Shown piece after piece: positions 27,901-39,900 of a stretch of 64,000 nt of DNA. The notes beneath the pieces are model-generated. The model was not told where the DNA came from. It worked only from the letters and a program-made list of their open reading frames with translations, and made no database searches. Source of the DNA: Tubulanus polymorphus (taxonomy: Eukaryota > Nemertea > Palaeonemertea > Tubulaniformes > Tubulanidae). The translations under genes were made by a program, and so were the position numbers. Every line of letters begins with the position of its first letter. Position 1 is the stretch's first letter. The DNA lies in NCBI RefSeq assembly GCF_964204645.1, contig NC_134029.1, positions 17,812,450 through 17,876,449 of the forward strand. The letters run 5' to 3'.

Positions 27901-30900
27901 AATTCTATTTAAAAAGTAGAACTTGTGCCTTTAGTCCTGGTATCATTTGGTGCTTGTATAGAAAAAGTAAACAAGCCCTCATATGATACAAGGAGAAAAA
28001 GACGTTTAGGTTCCCAAATGGCTACTCATTGGTATCAAACTTTTTAATCCAAATCAATCTTGCTAATGAGAGGTGTCTATAGAATCATTGTTACCAGCAC
28101 TGACCTGTGCTAATTAGTCAATTTCTCACCAGCACAAAATTAGTACCAGTTACAAAAAATCTATATTCATTTTCCACAATTAATATCCATCACAAGACTG
28201 GTTTTAGCTAATCCTCAAAATCTATGACATGAAATATCTCAAAAGTATTCCCAGCACAGGCCTGTGCTAGTAATGTTAAACTACCACTAGACATGTACCA
28301 GGGACACTAGATGAGGTATTGACGGATGACTGGAGGGTTGAGGACATTTTTTATCTAAAAGATATTGTGTTGAATTGAGTAAGTTAGTGTTATAGTTTGA
28401 GTATTGAATGAGTACTTCAAGTCATCAACTATTGATGAGAAATTAGAGTAAATGATTTAGATCCTCAATTCTGTAGTTGACTCAATCTTTTCAATAATGA
28501 TAAAGAATTAAATCACCCAAAAGAAATTAAAACTCCAATTTTGTGTTAGAAACCAGTATTTAAAGAGGTGTCTATTTGATTCCCATTACTAGCACTGACC
28601 TGTGCTAATTAGTCAAAATCTCACCAGCACGATATCAGTATCAGTTACAGAAATTATTATATCTTAAGTGAAATCATACCGAATCTGCAGAAATCCTTTC
28701 CATGATTTCCTCCTGAACTCAAAATGTGATTATGAACACCCACAGATCCCCACATATTTATGTGCTAGTGCTTCTTATCTGACAAGAACAGAAATATGAA
28801 GGGATCAGTGAGGTAAAAAAACTCCATTTAAAAAGTAGAACTTATGCCTTTATTCCTGGTATCATTTGGTGCTAGTATCAAAAGTAAACAAGCCCTCATA
28901 TGATACAAGGAGAAAAAGACATTTAGGTTCCCAAATGGCTACTCATTGGTATCAAACTTTTTAATCCAAATCAATCTTGCTAATGAGAGGTGTCTATAGA
29001 ATCATTGTTACCAGCACTGACCTGTGCTAATTAGTCAATTTCTCACCAGCACAAAATTAGTACCAGTTACAAAAAATCTATATTCATTTTCCACAATTAA
29101 TATCCATCACAAGACTGGTTTTAGCTAATCCTCAAAATCTATGACATGAAATATCTCAAAAGTATTCCCAGCACAGGCCTGTGCTAGTAATGTTAAACTA
29201 CCACTAAACATGTACCAGGGACACTAGATGAGGTATTGACGGATGACTGGAGGGTTGAGGACATTTTTTATCTAAAAGATATTGTGTTGAATTGAGTAAG
29301 TTAGTGTTATAGTTTGAGTATTGAATGAGTACTTCAAGTCATCAACTATTGATGAGAAATTAGAGTAAATGATTTAGATCCTCAATTCTGTAGTTGACTC
29401 AATCTTTTCAATAATGATAAAGAATTAAATCACCCAAAAGAAATTAAAACTCCAATTTTGTGTTAGAAACCAGTATTTAAAGAGGTGTCTATTTGATTCC
29501 CATTACTAGCACTGACCTGTGCTAATTAGTCAAAATCTCACCAGCACGAAATCAGTATCAGTTACAGAAATTATTATATCTTAGCTGAAATCATACCGAA
29601 TCTGCAGAAATCCTTTCCATGATTTCCTCCTGAACTCAAAATGTGATTATGAACACCCACAGATCCCAAAATATTTATGTGCTAGTGCTTCTTATCTGAC
29701 TCGAACAGAAATAAGAAGGGATCAGTGAGGGAAAAAAACTCCATTTAAAAAGTAGAACTTATGCCTTTAGTCCTGGTATCATTTGGTGCTAGTATCAAAA
29801 GGAAACAAGCCCTCATATGATACAAGGAGAAAAAGACGTTTAGGTTCCCAAATGGCTACTCATTGGTATCAAACTTTTGAATCCAATTGAATCTTGCTAA
29901 TTAGAGGTGTCTATAGAATCATTGTTACCAGCACTGACCTGTGCTAATTAGTCAATTTCTCACCAGCACAAAATTAGTACCAGTTTCAAAAAATCTATAT
30001 TCATTTTCCACAATTAATATCCATCACAAGACTGGTTTTAGCTAATCCTCAAAATCTATGACATGAAATATCTCAAAAGTATTCCCAGCACAGGCCTGTG
30101 CTAGTAATATATGTTAAACTACCACTAGACATGTACCAGGAACACTAAATGAGGTATTGACTGATGACTGGAGGGTTGAGGACATTTTTTATCTAAAAGA
30201 TATTGTGTTGAATTGAGTAAGTTAGTGTTATAGTTTGAGCATTGAATGAGTACTTCAAGTCATCAACTATTGATGAGAAAAGATATTGTGTTGAATTGAG
30301 TAAGTTAGTGTTATAGTTTGAGCATTGAATGAGGACTTCAAGTCATCAACTATTGATGAGAAATTAGAGTAAATGATTTAGATCCTCAATTCTGTAGTTG
30401 ACTCAATCTTTTCAATAATGATAAAGAATTAAATCACGTAAAAGAAATTAAAACTCCTATTTTGTGTTAGAAACCAGTATTTAAAGAGGTGTCTATTTGA
30501 TTCCCATTACTAGCACTGACCTGTGCTAATTAGTCAAAATCTCACCAGCGCGAAATCAGTATCAGTTACAGAAATTATTATATCTTAGCTGAAATCATAC
30601 CGAATCTGCAGAAATCCTTTCCATGATTTCCTCCTGAACTCAAAATGTGATTATGAACACCCACAGATCCCCACATATTTATGTGCTAGTGTTTCTTATC
30701 TGACAAGAACAGAAATATGAAGGGATCAGTGAGGGGAAAAAACTCCATTTAAAAAGTAGAATTATGCCTTTAGTCCTGGTATCATTTGGTGCTAGTATCA
30801 AAAATAAACACGCCCTCATATGATACAAGGAGAAAAAGACGTTTAGGTTCCCAAATGGCTACTCATTGGTATCAAACTTTTGAATCCAATTGAATCTTGC

Positions 30901-33900
30901 TAATGAGAGGTGTCTATAGAATCATTGTTACCAGCACTGACCTGTGCTAATTAGACAATTTCTCACCAGCACAAAATTAGTACCAGTTACAAAAAATCTA
31001 TATTCATTTTCCACAATTAATATCCATCACAAGACTGGTTTTAGCTAATCCTCAAAATCTATGACATGAAATATCTCAAAAGTATTCCCAGCACAGGCCT
31101 GTGCTAGTAATATATGTTAAACTACCACTAGACATGTACCAGGAACACTAGATGAGGTATTGACTGATGACTGGAGGGTTGAGGACATTTTTTATCTAAA
31201 AGATATTGTGTTGAATTAAGTAAGTTAGTGCTATAGTTTGAGCATTGAATGAGGACTTCAAGTCATCAACTATTGATGAGAAATTAGAGTAAATGATTTA
31301 GATCCTCAATTCTGTAGTTGACTCAATCTTTTCAATAATGATAAAGAATTAAATCACCCAAAAGAAATTAAAACTCCAATTTTGTGTTAGAAACCAGTAT
31401 TTAAAGAGGTGTCTATTTGATTCCCATTACTAGCACTGACCTGTGCTAATTAGTCAAAATCTCACCAGCACGAAATCAGTATCAGTTACAGAAATTATTA
31501 TATCTTAGCTGAAATCATACCGAATCTGCAGAAATCCTTTCCATGATTTCCTCCTGAACTCAAATTGTGATTATGAACACCCACAGATCCCCAAATATTT
31601 ATGTGCTAGTGCGTCTTATCTGACAAGAACAGAAATATGAAGGGATCGGTGAGGGAAGAAAACTCCATTTAAAAAGTAGAACTTATGCCTTTAGTCCTGG
31701 TATCATTTGGTGCTAGTATCAAAAGTAAGGAGAAAAAGACGTTTAGGTTCCCAAATGGCTACTCATTGGTATCAAACCTTTTAATCCAAATGAATCTTGC
31801 TAATGAGAGGTGTCTATAGAATCATTGTTACCAGCACTGACCTGTGCTAATTAGTCAATTTCTCACCAGCACAAAATTAGTACCAGTTACAAAAAATCTA
31901 TATTCATTTTCCACAATTAATATCCATCACAAGACTTGTTTTAGCTAATCCTCAAAATCTATGACATGAAATATCTCAAAAGTATTCCCAGCACAGGCCT
32001 GTGCTAGTAATGTTAAACTACCACTAGACATGTACCAGGGACACTAGATGAGGTATTGACGGATGACTGGAGGGTTGAGGACATTTTTTATCTAAAAGAT
32101 ATTGTGTTGAATTGAGTAAGTTAGTGTTATAGTTTGAGTATTGAATGAGTGCTTCAAGTCATCAACTATTGATGAGAAATTAGAGTAAATGATTTAGATC
32201 CTCAATTCTGTAGTTGACTCAATCTTTTCAATAATGATAAAGAATTAAATCACCCAAAAGAAATTAAAACTCCAATTTTGTGTTAGAAACCAGTATTTAA
32301 AGAGGTGTCTATTTGATTCCCATTACTAGCACTGACCTGTGCTAATTAGTCAAAATCTCACCAGCACGAAATCAGTATCAGTTACAGAAATTATTTTATC
32401 TTAGCTGAAATCATACCGAATCTGCAGAAATCCTTTCCATGATTTCCTCCTGAACTCAAATTGTGATTATGAACACCCACAGATCCCCACATATTTATGT
32501 GCTAGTGCGTCTTATCAGACAAGAACAGAAATATGAAGGGATCGGTGAGGGAAGAAAACTCCATTTAAAAAGTAGATCTTATGCCTTTAGTCCTGGTATC
32601 ATTTGGTGCTAGTATCAAAAGTAAACAAGCCCTCATATGATACAAGGAGAAAAAGACGTTTAGGTTCCCAAATGGCTACTCAATGGTATCAAACCTTTTA
32701 ATCCAAATGAATCTTGCTAATGAGAGGTGTCTATAGAATCATTGTTACCAGCACTGACCTGTGCTAATTAGTCAATTTCTCACCAGCACAAAATTAGTAC
32801 CAGTTACAAAAAATCTATATTCATTTTCCACAATTAATATCCATCACAAGACTGGTTTTAGCTAATCCTCAAAATCTATGACATGAAATATCTCAAAAGT
32901 ATTCCCAGCACAGGCCTGTGCTAGTAATGTTAAACTACCACTAGACATGTACCAGGGACACTAGATGAGGTATTGACGGATGACTGGAGGGTTGAGGACA
33001 TTTTTTATCTAAAAGATATTGTGTTGAATTGAGTAAGTTAGTGTTATAGTTTGAGTATTGAATGAGTACTTCAAGTCATCAACTATTGATGAGAAATTAG
33101 AGTAAATGATTTAGATCCTCAATTCTGTAGTTGACTCAATCTTTTCAATAATGATAAAGAATTAAATCACCCAAAAGAAATTAAAACTCCAATTTTGTGT
33201 TAGAAACCAGTATTTAAAGAGGTGTCTATTTGATTCCCATTACTAGCACTGACCTGTGCTAATTAGTCAAAATCTCACCAGCACGATATCAGTATCAGTT
33301 ACAGAAATTATTATATCTTAAGTGAAATCATACCGAATCTGCAGAAATCCTTTCCATGATTTCCTCCTGAACTCAAAATGTGATTATGAACACCCACAGA
33401 TCCCCACATATTTATGTGCTAGTGCTTCTTATCTGACAAGAACAGAAATATGAAGGGATCAGTGAGGTAAAAAAACTCCATTTAAAAAGTAGAACTTATG
33501 CCTTTATTCCTGGTATCATTTGGTGCTAGTATCAAAAGTAAACAAGCCCTCATATGATACAAGGAGAAAAAGACATTTAGGTTCCCAAATGGCTACTCAT
33601 TGGTATCAAACTTTTGAATCCAATTGAATCTTGCTAATGAGAGGTGTCTATAGAATCATTGTTACCAGCACTGACCTGTGCTAATTAGTCAATTTCTCAC
33701 CAGCACAAAATTAGTACCAGTTACAAAAAATCTATATTCATTTTCCACAATTAATATCCATCACAAGACTGGTTTTAGCTAATCCTCAAAATCTATGACA
33801 TGAAATATCTCAAAAGTACTCCCAGCACAGGCCTGTGCTAGTAATATATGTCAAACTACCACTAGACATGTACCAGGAACACTAGATGAGGTATTGACGG

Positions 33901-36900
33901 ATGACTGGAGGGTTCAGGACATTTCTTATCTAAAAGATATTGTGTTGAATTGAGTAAGTTAGTGCTATAGTTTGAGCATTGAATGAGTTCTTCAAGTCAT
34001 CAACTAATGATGAGAAGTTTCATTCACGTAATCAATCATTTATCACCCATTATTACTAATCAAGCTACAAATTAGTGTTAATGATTTACCGGTAGATCCT
34101 CAATTCTGTAGTTGACTCAATCTATTCAATAATGATAAAGAATCAAATCAAAAAATCTATATTCATTTTCCACAATTAATATCCATCACAAGACTGGTTT
34201 TAGCTAATCCTCAAAATCTATGACATGAAATATCTCAAAAGTACTCCCAGCACAGGCCTGTGCTAGTAATATATGTTAAACTACCACTAGACATGTACCA
34301 GGAACACTAGATGAGGTATTGACTGATGACTGGAGGGTTGAGGACATTTTTTATCTAAAAGATATTGTGTTGAATTGAGTAAGTTAGTGCTATAGTTTGA
34401 GCATTGAATGAGTTCTTCAAGTCATCAACTATTGATGAGAAGTTTCATTCACGTAATCAATCATTTATTACCCATTATTGCTAATCAAGCTACAAATTAG
34501 TGTTAATGATTTACCGGTAGATCCTCAATTCTGTAGTTGACTCAATCTATTCAATAATGTTAAAGAATCAAATCACCCAAAGAAATTGAAACTCCAATTT
34601 TGTGTTAGAAACCAGTATTTAAAGAGGTGTCTATTTGATTCCCATTACTAGCACTGACCTGTGCTAATTAGTCAAAATCTCACCAGCACGAAATCAGTAT
34701 CAGTTACAGAAATTATTATATCTCAGCTGAAATCATACGGTATCTGCAGAAATCCTTTCCATGATTTCCTCCTGAACTCAAGTTTTGAATATGAACACAG
34801 ATCCCCACATATTTATGTGCTAGTGCTTCTTATCCGACAAGAACAGAAATATGAAGGGATCAGTGAGGGAAAAAATTCTATTTAAAAAGTAGAACTTGTG
34901 CCTTTAGTCCTGGTATCATTTGGTGCTTGTATAGAAAAAGTAAACAAGCCCTCATATGATACAAGGAGAAATAGACGTTTAGGTTCCCAAATGGCTACTC
35001 ATTGGTATCAAACCTTTTAATCCAAATGAATGTTGCTAATGAGATGTGTCTATAGAATCATTGTTACCGGCACTGACCTGTGCTAATTAGTCAATTTTTT
35101 CACCAGCACAAAATCAGTATCAGTTACAAAAAATCTACATTGATTTTCCACAATTGATATCTATCGCATGACATGAAATATCTCAAAAGTACTCCCAGCA
35201 CAGGCCTGTGCTAGTAATATAATGTTACACTACCACTAGACATGTACCAGGAACACTAGATGAGATATTGACTGATGACTGGAGGCACTGAGGAGCATTT
35301 TATCTAAGAGGTATTGTGGTCAATTGAGTAAGTTAGTGCTATAGTTTAACTTTAAAGTGAGCACCTCAAGTCATTAACTATTGATGACAAGTTATGTTAA
35401 TTATCAAGACACAAACTCGTGTGTCTGTATGACATCATCAATTCTCTTATTGGCCAAACTGTTTATCAGTGTAACAATGGCGCCACATGTCCAAAAAATA
35501 ATATAATTTCAAGAGATCACCCACTTAACAATTCATAACAATATTAATAATTTATAATTTAAAAGTGCCTTACATTAAAACAATCTCAAAGCTCTTTACA
35601 GGATACATATATAATTTCAAAATTATTCAAAGCAAAGCTTGTAATATCAGGCACCCTAAAAGGAAAACAAAAAGTAAATGAATTTGAAAAGAATATGACA
35701 TCAGCATCTACTGAAAAACAAAGTATAGTTCCCGAAACAACTTCCAATGACTAGCCCCGAACCCACCCTTCGATTGTGTCAGGATTTAAACATGGGGGAA
35801 GGGGATACATGGTTTCGCGTACAGTACACATACCTGATATCATTTTGCACTCTTTTGGCCTTTAATTATTTGATTGTATAGATTTATCAGTCATTATTGA
35901 TTGTTTTATTATTTTATCTAAAGGTCGCAATGATGTCCAGTGGGATTTTGTGCACGGTTTATTTGAATCCGCTATTTATGGTGGTCGAGTTGATAATCCA
36001 TTCGATGTCCGGGTGATGACCAGTTATCTATGTCAGTTCTTCGATGGTGGCGTTCTCGGTGCTCAGTTGCGCGGTACAAAACGTCTCGGTCCGATCAAAC
36101 TACCATCGTCTACTCACTACAGGGTAATATATCACAAGTAATGCTACAATATCACAAGTAATGCCAGTATTTATCTGTAATACGGAACCATTTCCTTCCA
36201 GACATTCAGAATTGTAGCAAGAGTGGATTTAGGGGAGGGTTTCCAGACATAGGCCTTCTAATTGAGGTTGCCATTTTGTCAAGACAGATCAGCAAAATTT
36301 GATACATCGTCTCGGAAATTGCATCTCTCTAGATGTATTTCTTCAAAAATAACTACCGCGTTACACCGAGCGTTACACTTGTGACCTCAGGCTTGGTTGC
36401 TTTTTCCCGGGAATGCCCTTCCTTTTCTTTCCTTCTGGACTGATGCCTTCCAATTTTCCTAGATCCGCCCCTGTCGTAGGCTGAAGTAATGATGATCACT
36501 TATAGAAAGTGTGGTGGTAAAAAAATTATGCCTGCCATTCGAAGTCCATCTTGTTAATTATTTTTCCAAAAATTTGAAATGTGACTTGATAGTTAAATCA
36601 AATGATTTGCGAAATTCGGCAAGTAATTTTTCGAATTTTTCAGGACTTCCTGGATGTGATTGAAGCTCTGCCCGAATATGACCAGCCGGCTTATTTCGGT
36701 TTGCCGGAGAATATCGATCGTTCATCGCAACGAATCATCAGCCAACAAGTGATCAGTCAAATACGTGTGCTGATGAGGTCGGACATTAAAGCAAATAAGT
36801 TCGACAAGGAAGTCTGGGCAAACGAACTCGGTCCAATACTGAATCTGTGGAAGAAATTAAATCAGGTATAGAAAGCTGAAATTGATGCGCGTTATGGTCC

Positions 36901-39900
36901 AGGTTTTCTACAGGCAGTTTTTCTCAGGAAAAATAATTGAATACTAGGTCCGTTTTCAACGTAATCCTCACGCACTACACTATTGTGAGGATTTTGTTGA
37001 GAAAGGTCCTAGTATTCAAGTCTTTCTCCTGAGAATATTACTGCCCTTCAAAAACCTTGATCGTAACATGCTTCCATGCATTATCAATTAATATACAAAT
37101 GTATTGCAAAGGCATTTGTTCATGATTACTTATGATTAGATTTTTATTCAATCACAAATTTTCTGTAAGAAAATTTGACATCATATTTTGGAGTCATATT
37201 TTCTCTGCCTCCCTGACCTCGAATGAGAAAAGAAACATTCTGCAGGTTTTTGTCAATTCCCAGAGTGGTATTAAATGAAAATGGGGCTGCTTTACCGCAA
37301 CATGGTAGCCAATGCAAGGATGATTATCTTTTTCGATATACATCTCCTTTTCTTTATTTTTTAAAGGGATCTCAGTTAATCCAGATGAAAGTGGCACCCC
37401 CTACCGAGAAGTCGGGCAATGAATCTCCGATATTATCGTTCATCGTTCTTGAACGGTACAATGCCATCAAACTTGTACAGAGCGTTCATCAGTCATTGGC
37501 AGCTCTCAGTAAAGTTATCCGAGGAACTCAGTTGCTCACAAAAGACGTTCAGAACCTTGCCGCTGCTCTTCTCAGTCAAGAGGTAAGTTGCGAGAATGTT
37601 TTTACTGTCGATTCTCGTTGGTGCGAGTTCCTTGTTGTGACTAACTCGGTACAACAATTTGCGGTCGACCTGATAGGAATTATGTGAGTTTGACAGTGCG
37701 CTGAAACACACATCATCAGATATGTTGTTACATTTCTTATTGTCTCTTATTTTCGTGTCCCAATTTGTATTTCCAATTCACTTAGCTGTACCTAACTAAA
37801 TAGCCACAACAAGACACAAATTACAATGAAATTCATTTTTAATCCGATCGATTTGGGATTAATCTGTCGCCTTTCCAAGAAAAATACGACAGCTGTTGTG
37901 GCTATACAAAACGTTGGACTCTACCGAATGTCAATTGACCAAAAGTCACTCATTATGTGAATAAGTCATCAACATAATGTATGGTCCCAGCTATGACAAC
38001 TTTAGCCAGACCCAAAGTAGCATGTATTTGATAATATTATCGTCTATTCGACGTTGTTATTTTAGACCCCGATATCGTGGTTGAATCGTTGGGATGGACC
38101 GGAAGATCCGATGCATTATCTACGTTCATTAATCGCACGAGCAATGGCATCGCAGCAATGGGTCGAGAAAGCAGAACGGGGCACTTTGCTCAACGACGCA
38201 CTCGATTTATCAGAACTATTCCATCCGGACACGTTCCTAAACGCTCTACGTCAACAAACTGCCAGGTGCGTGTCGAATTTCACGAATCTGTCAACTTTCA
38301 ACAACAGATTTTAGAACTAAATCACTTATGAACTAAATCACTTATTATCATTCTCTTATTGATTAACCCTTGAGATTTTCTTGCTAAGAATTGTACATAA
38401 TAACTAAGGCTCCCCCTGCACTCACGAGGCGAAAAATGCATGTGTAAAGTACACTGTATGAAATTCACCCAGTTTTGAGCACATTTTGGTGTTAGCAAGA
38501 ATATCTTTTTACAATACAAGTTTGATGATTTTTATTCATGGCACAAAGTTCACTCAGGTGTTCACTCAAGTTTTTTCAAGGGCAATTAGAAATAGAATCC
38601 CGCTTGAAATAGTAATCTGTTTAACAGGGAAATGAAGCTGTCGATGGATAGTCTGAAGTGTGTAAGTTCATGGCGAGGACCAATCAGCGGTGCGAGGACA
38701 AGTATTCGTATCGGAGGACTGCAACTAGAGGGCTGTACATTCGACGGTTCGAGATTATCAGAAAATCAACGAGATTCACCGAGTATTTCAGCAATTCCTA
38801 TGTGTACAGTTGCATGGATCTCTAAGGTTAGATGATATTTTAATGCATGCAATCAGAATTTTTGATCAGTTTTTGATAATGATATTCATAATAATAACTT
38901 TATTTTGCCATTGAAGTATAAAGAATTGTACAGATATAAGTATAAAGGACAGAATTAAAAGATTAATAATAATTTCATTGCAACTGTTTGGCAGGTTGAT
39001 TGCTATATTGCAAATGTGTCCAATGATTTCGTTTTGTGCTTAAAAATTGTGTCTTCGCTAGCAGATAGGGCCTCTTTTCATCGAAGGCTTAACAAAAATG
39101 GTACCTTGTTTCCCCGCAGCGGCCGGGTCATTTTTATGCCTCCGGCTCAACTTTAGTTGAGAGGGGCGTATAGATTTACCCCTGTCTGAATACGCCGCCG
39201 TGAAGCCGGGTGCTCGTTCTAGTTGTAAGATATAATAAGAGTTGTTATCAGTTCATTTCTATAGCGTCTGGGTCACAGTAATGTACAGGCAGATAGGTGA
39301 CCGGCCGGGTCAAGTATTAAGCTCAGCAGAGTGGAGAAACAAGGTATCAATTCTGCTTAGCCTAATAAATGATTTATCCTAAAAGTGGCCTTCAGTGAAA
39401 TAAAATGCCTATAAAAAAATAACCAGATTTTTGATCACCCGGATCATCCGCAAAGAACTACCAGGTATACAAGAGACAGAGTAGTTTAACATTTCAGATC
39501 CAGGGACCACTGTCGAGGGTAACAGAACTCATAAAAAGGACATTTTGAAATAAAAAGGGCATTTTGAAATTTAAAAGGGCATTCTAAAATTTTGAAAATC
39601 TGCTTTTTGCTGCATATTCCAGGCAATTAAAGCCCTGACACAAAGTGCGTTCTAGCATTTTAACTGCATGGAGATGTAGGAAATAAAGACAAAATCTTGA
39701 AGAATTATGTGGTTTGCTTAAAATCATCTACCTCATCTTGTAAAAAAAGTGCCCTTTTCTACTTTGGGCATGAAAAAAAAATAGAAAAAAAAACGGGCGC
39801 AAGATTTTTGCAACGGAAGCACGTGCCTACAGTGCTACCGTCTGAATCCGCGCCTGTGCTATGAGCCATTTTCAAAATGGATCGAATATCTCAGAGCAAA

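Larger units (their letters stand above)
1190..35440. repeat. 34-kb macrosatellite, about 920-bp unit, 37 copies, inside a DYNC2H1 intron
   Basis: Head-to-tail copies fill about 98% of intron 982-35923. I used the palindrome AGCACAGGCCTGTGCT (or AGCACTGGCCTGTGCT) as a landmark: it occurs 37 times, first at 2222, last at 35197. The 36 spacings are: 917-923 bp in 20 units; 1003-1006 bp in 8; 977-979 in 3; 895 or 900 in 2; 425 in 2; 948 in the last. Each full unit also has two related submotifs (tagcactgacctgtgctaat and cagcactgacctgtgctaat) about 420 bp apart, so the unit is itself an old partial dimer. Interior copies are highly similar; copies at both edges (about 1190-1560 and 35090-35440) are clearly more diverged, as expected for homogenisation by unequal exchange. 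No conserved reading frame crosses the unit. Confidence 0.95.

Noticed and set aside
27688-27912. 74-codon open frame in the satellite, repeated at 34661-34885
   Set aside because: It begins at a non-ATG codon, occurs only in the two copied segments, and is closed in most other units. It is a chance frame in repeat DNA.
37223-37366. Coding extension upstream of DYNC2H1 exon d
   Set aside because: The open frame continues upstream, but the dynein alignment begins at 37367 after an AG, and exon c ends in the matching phase.
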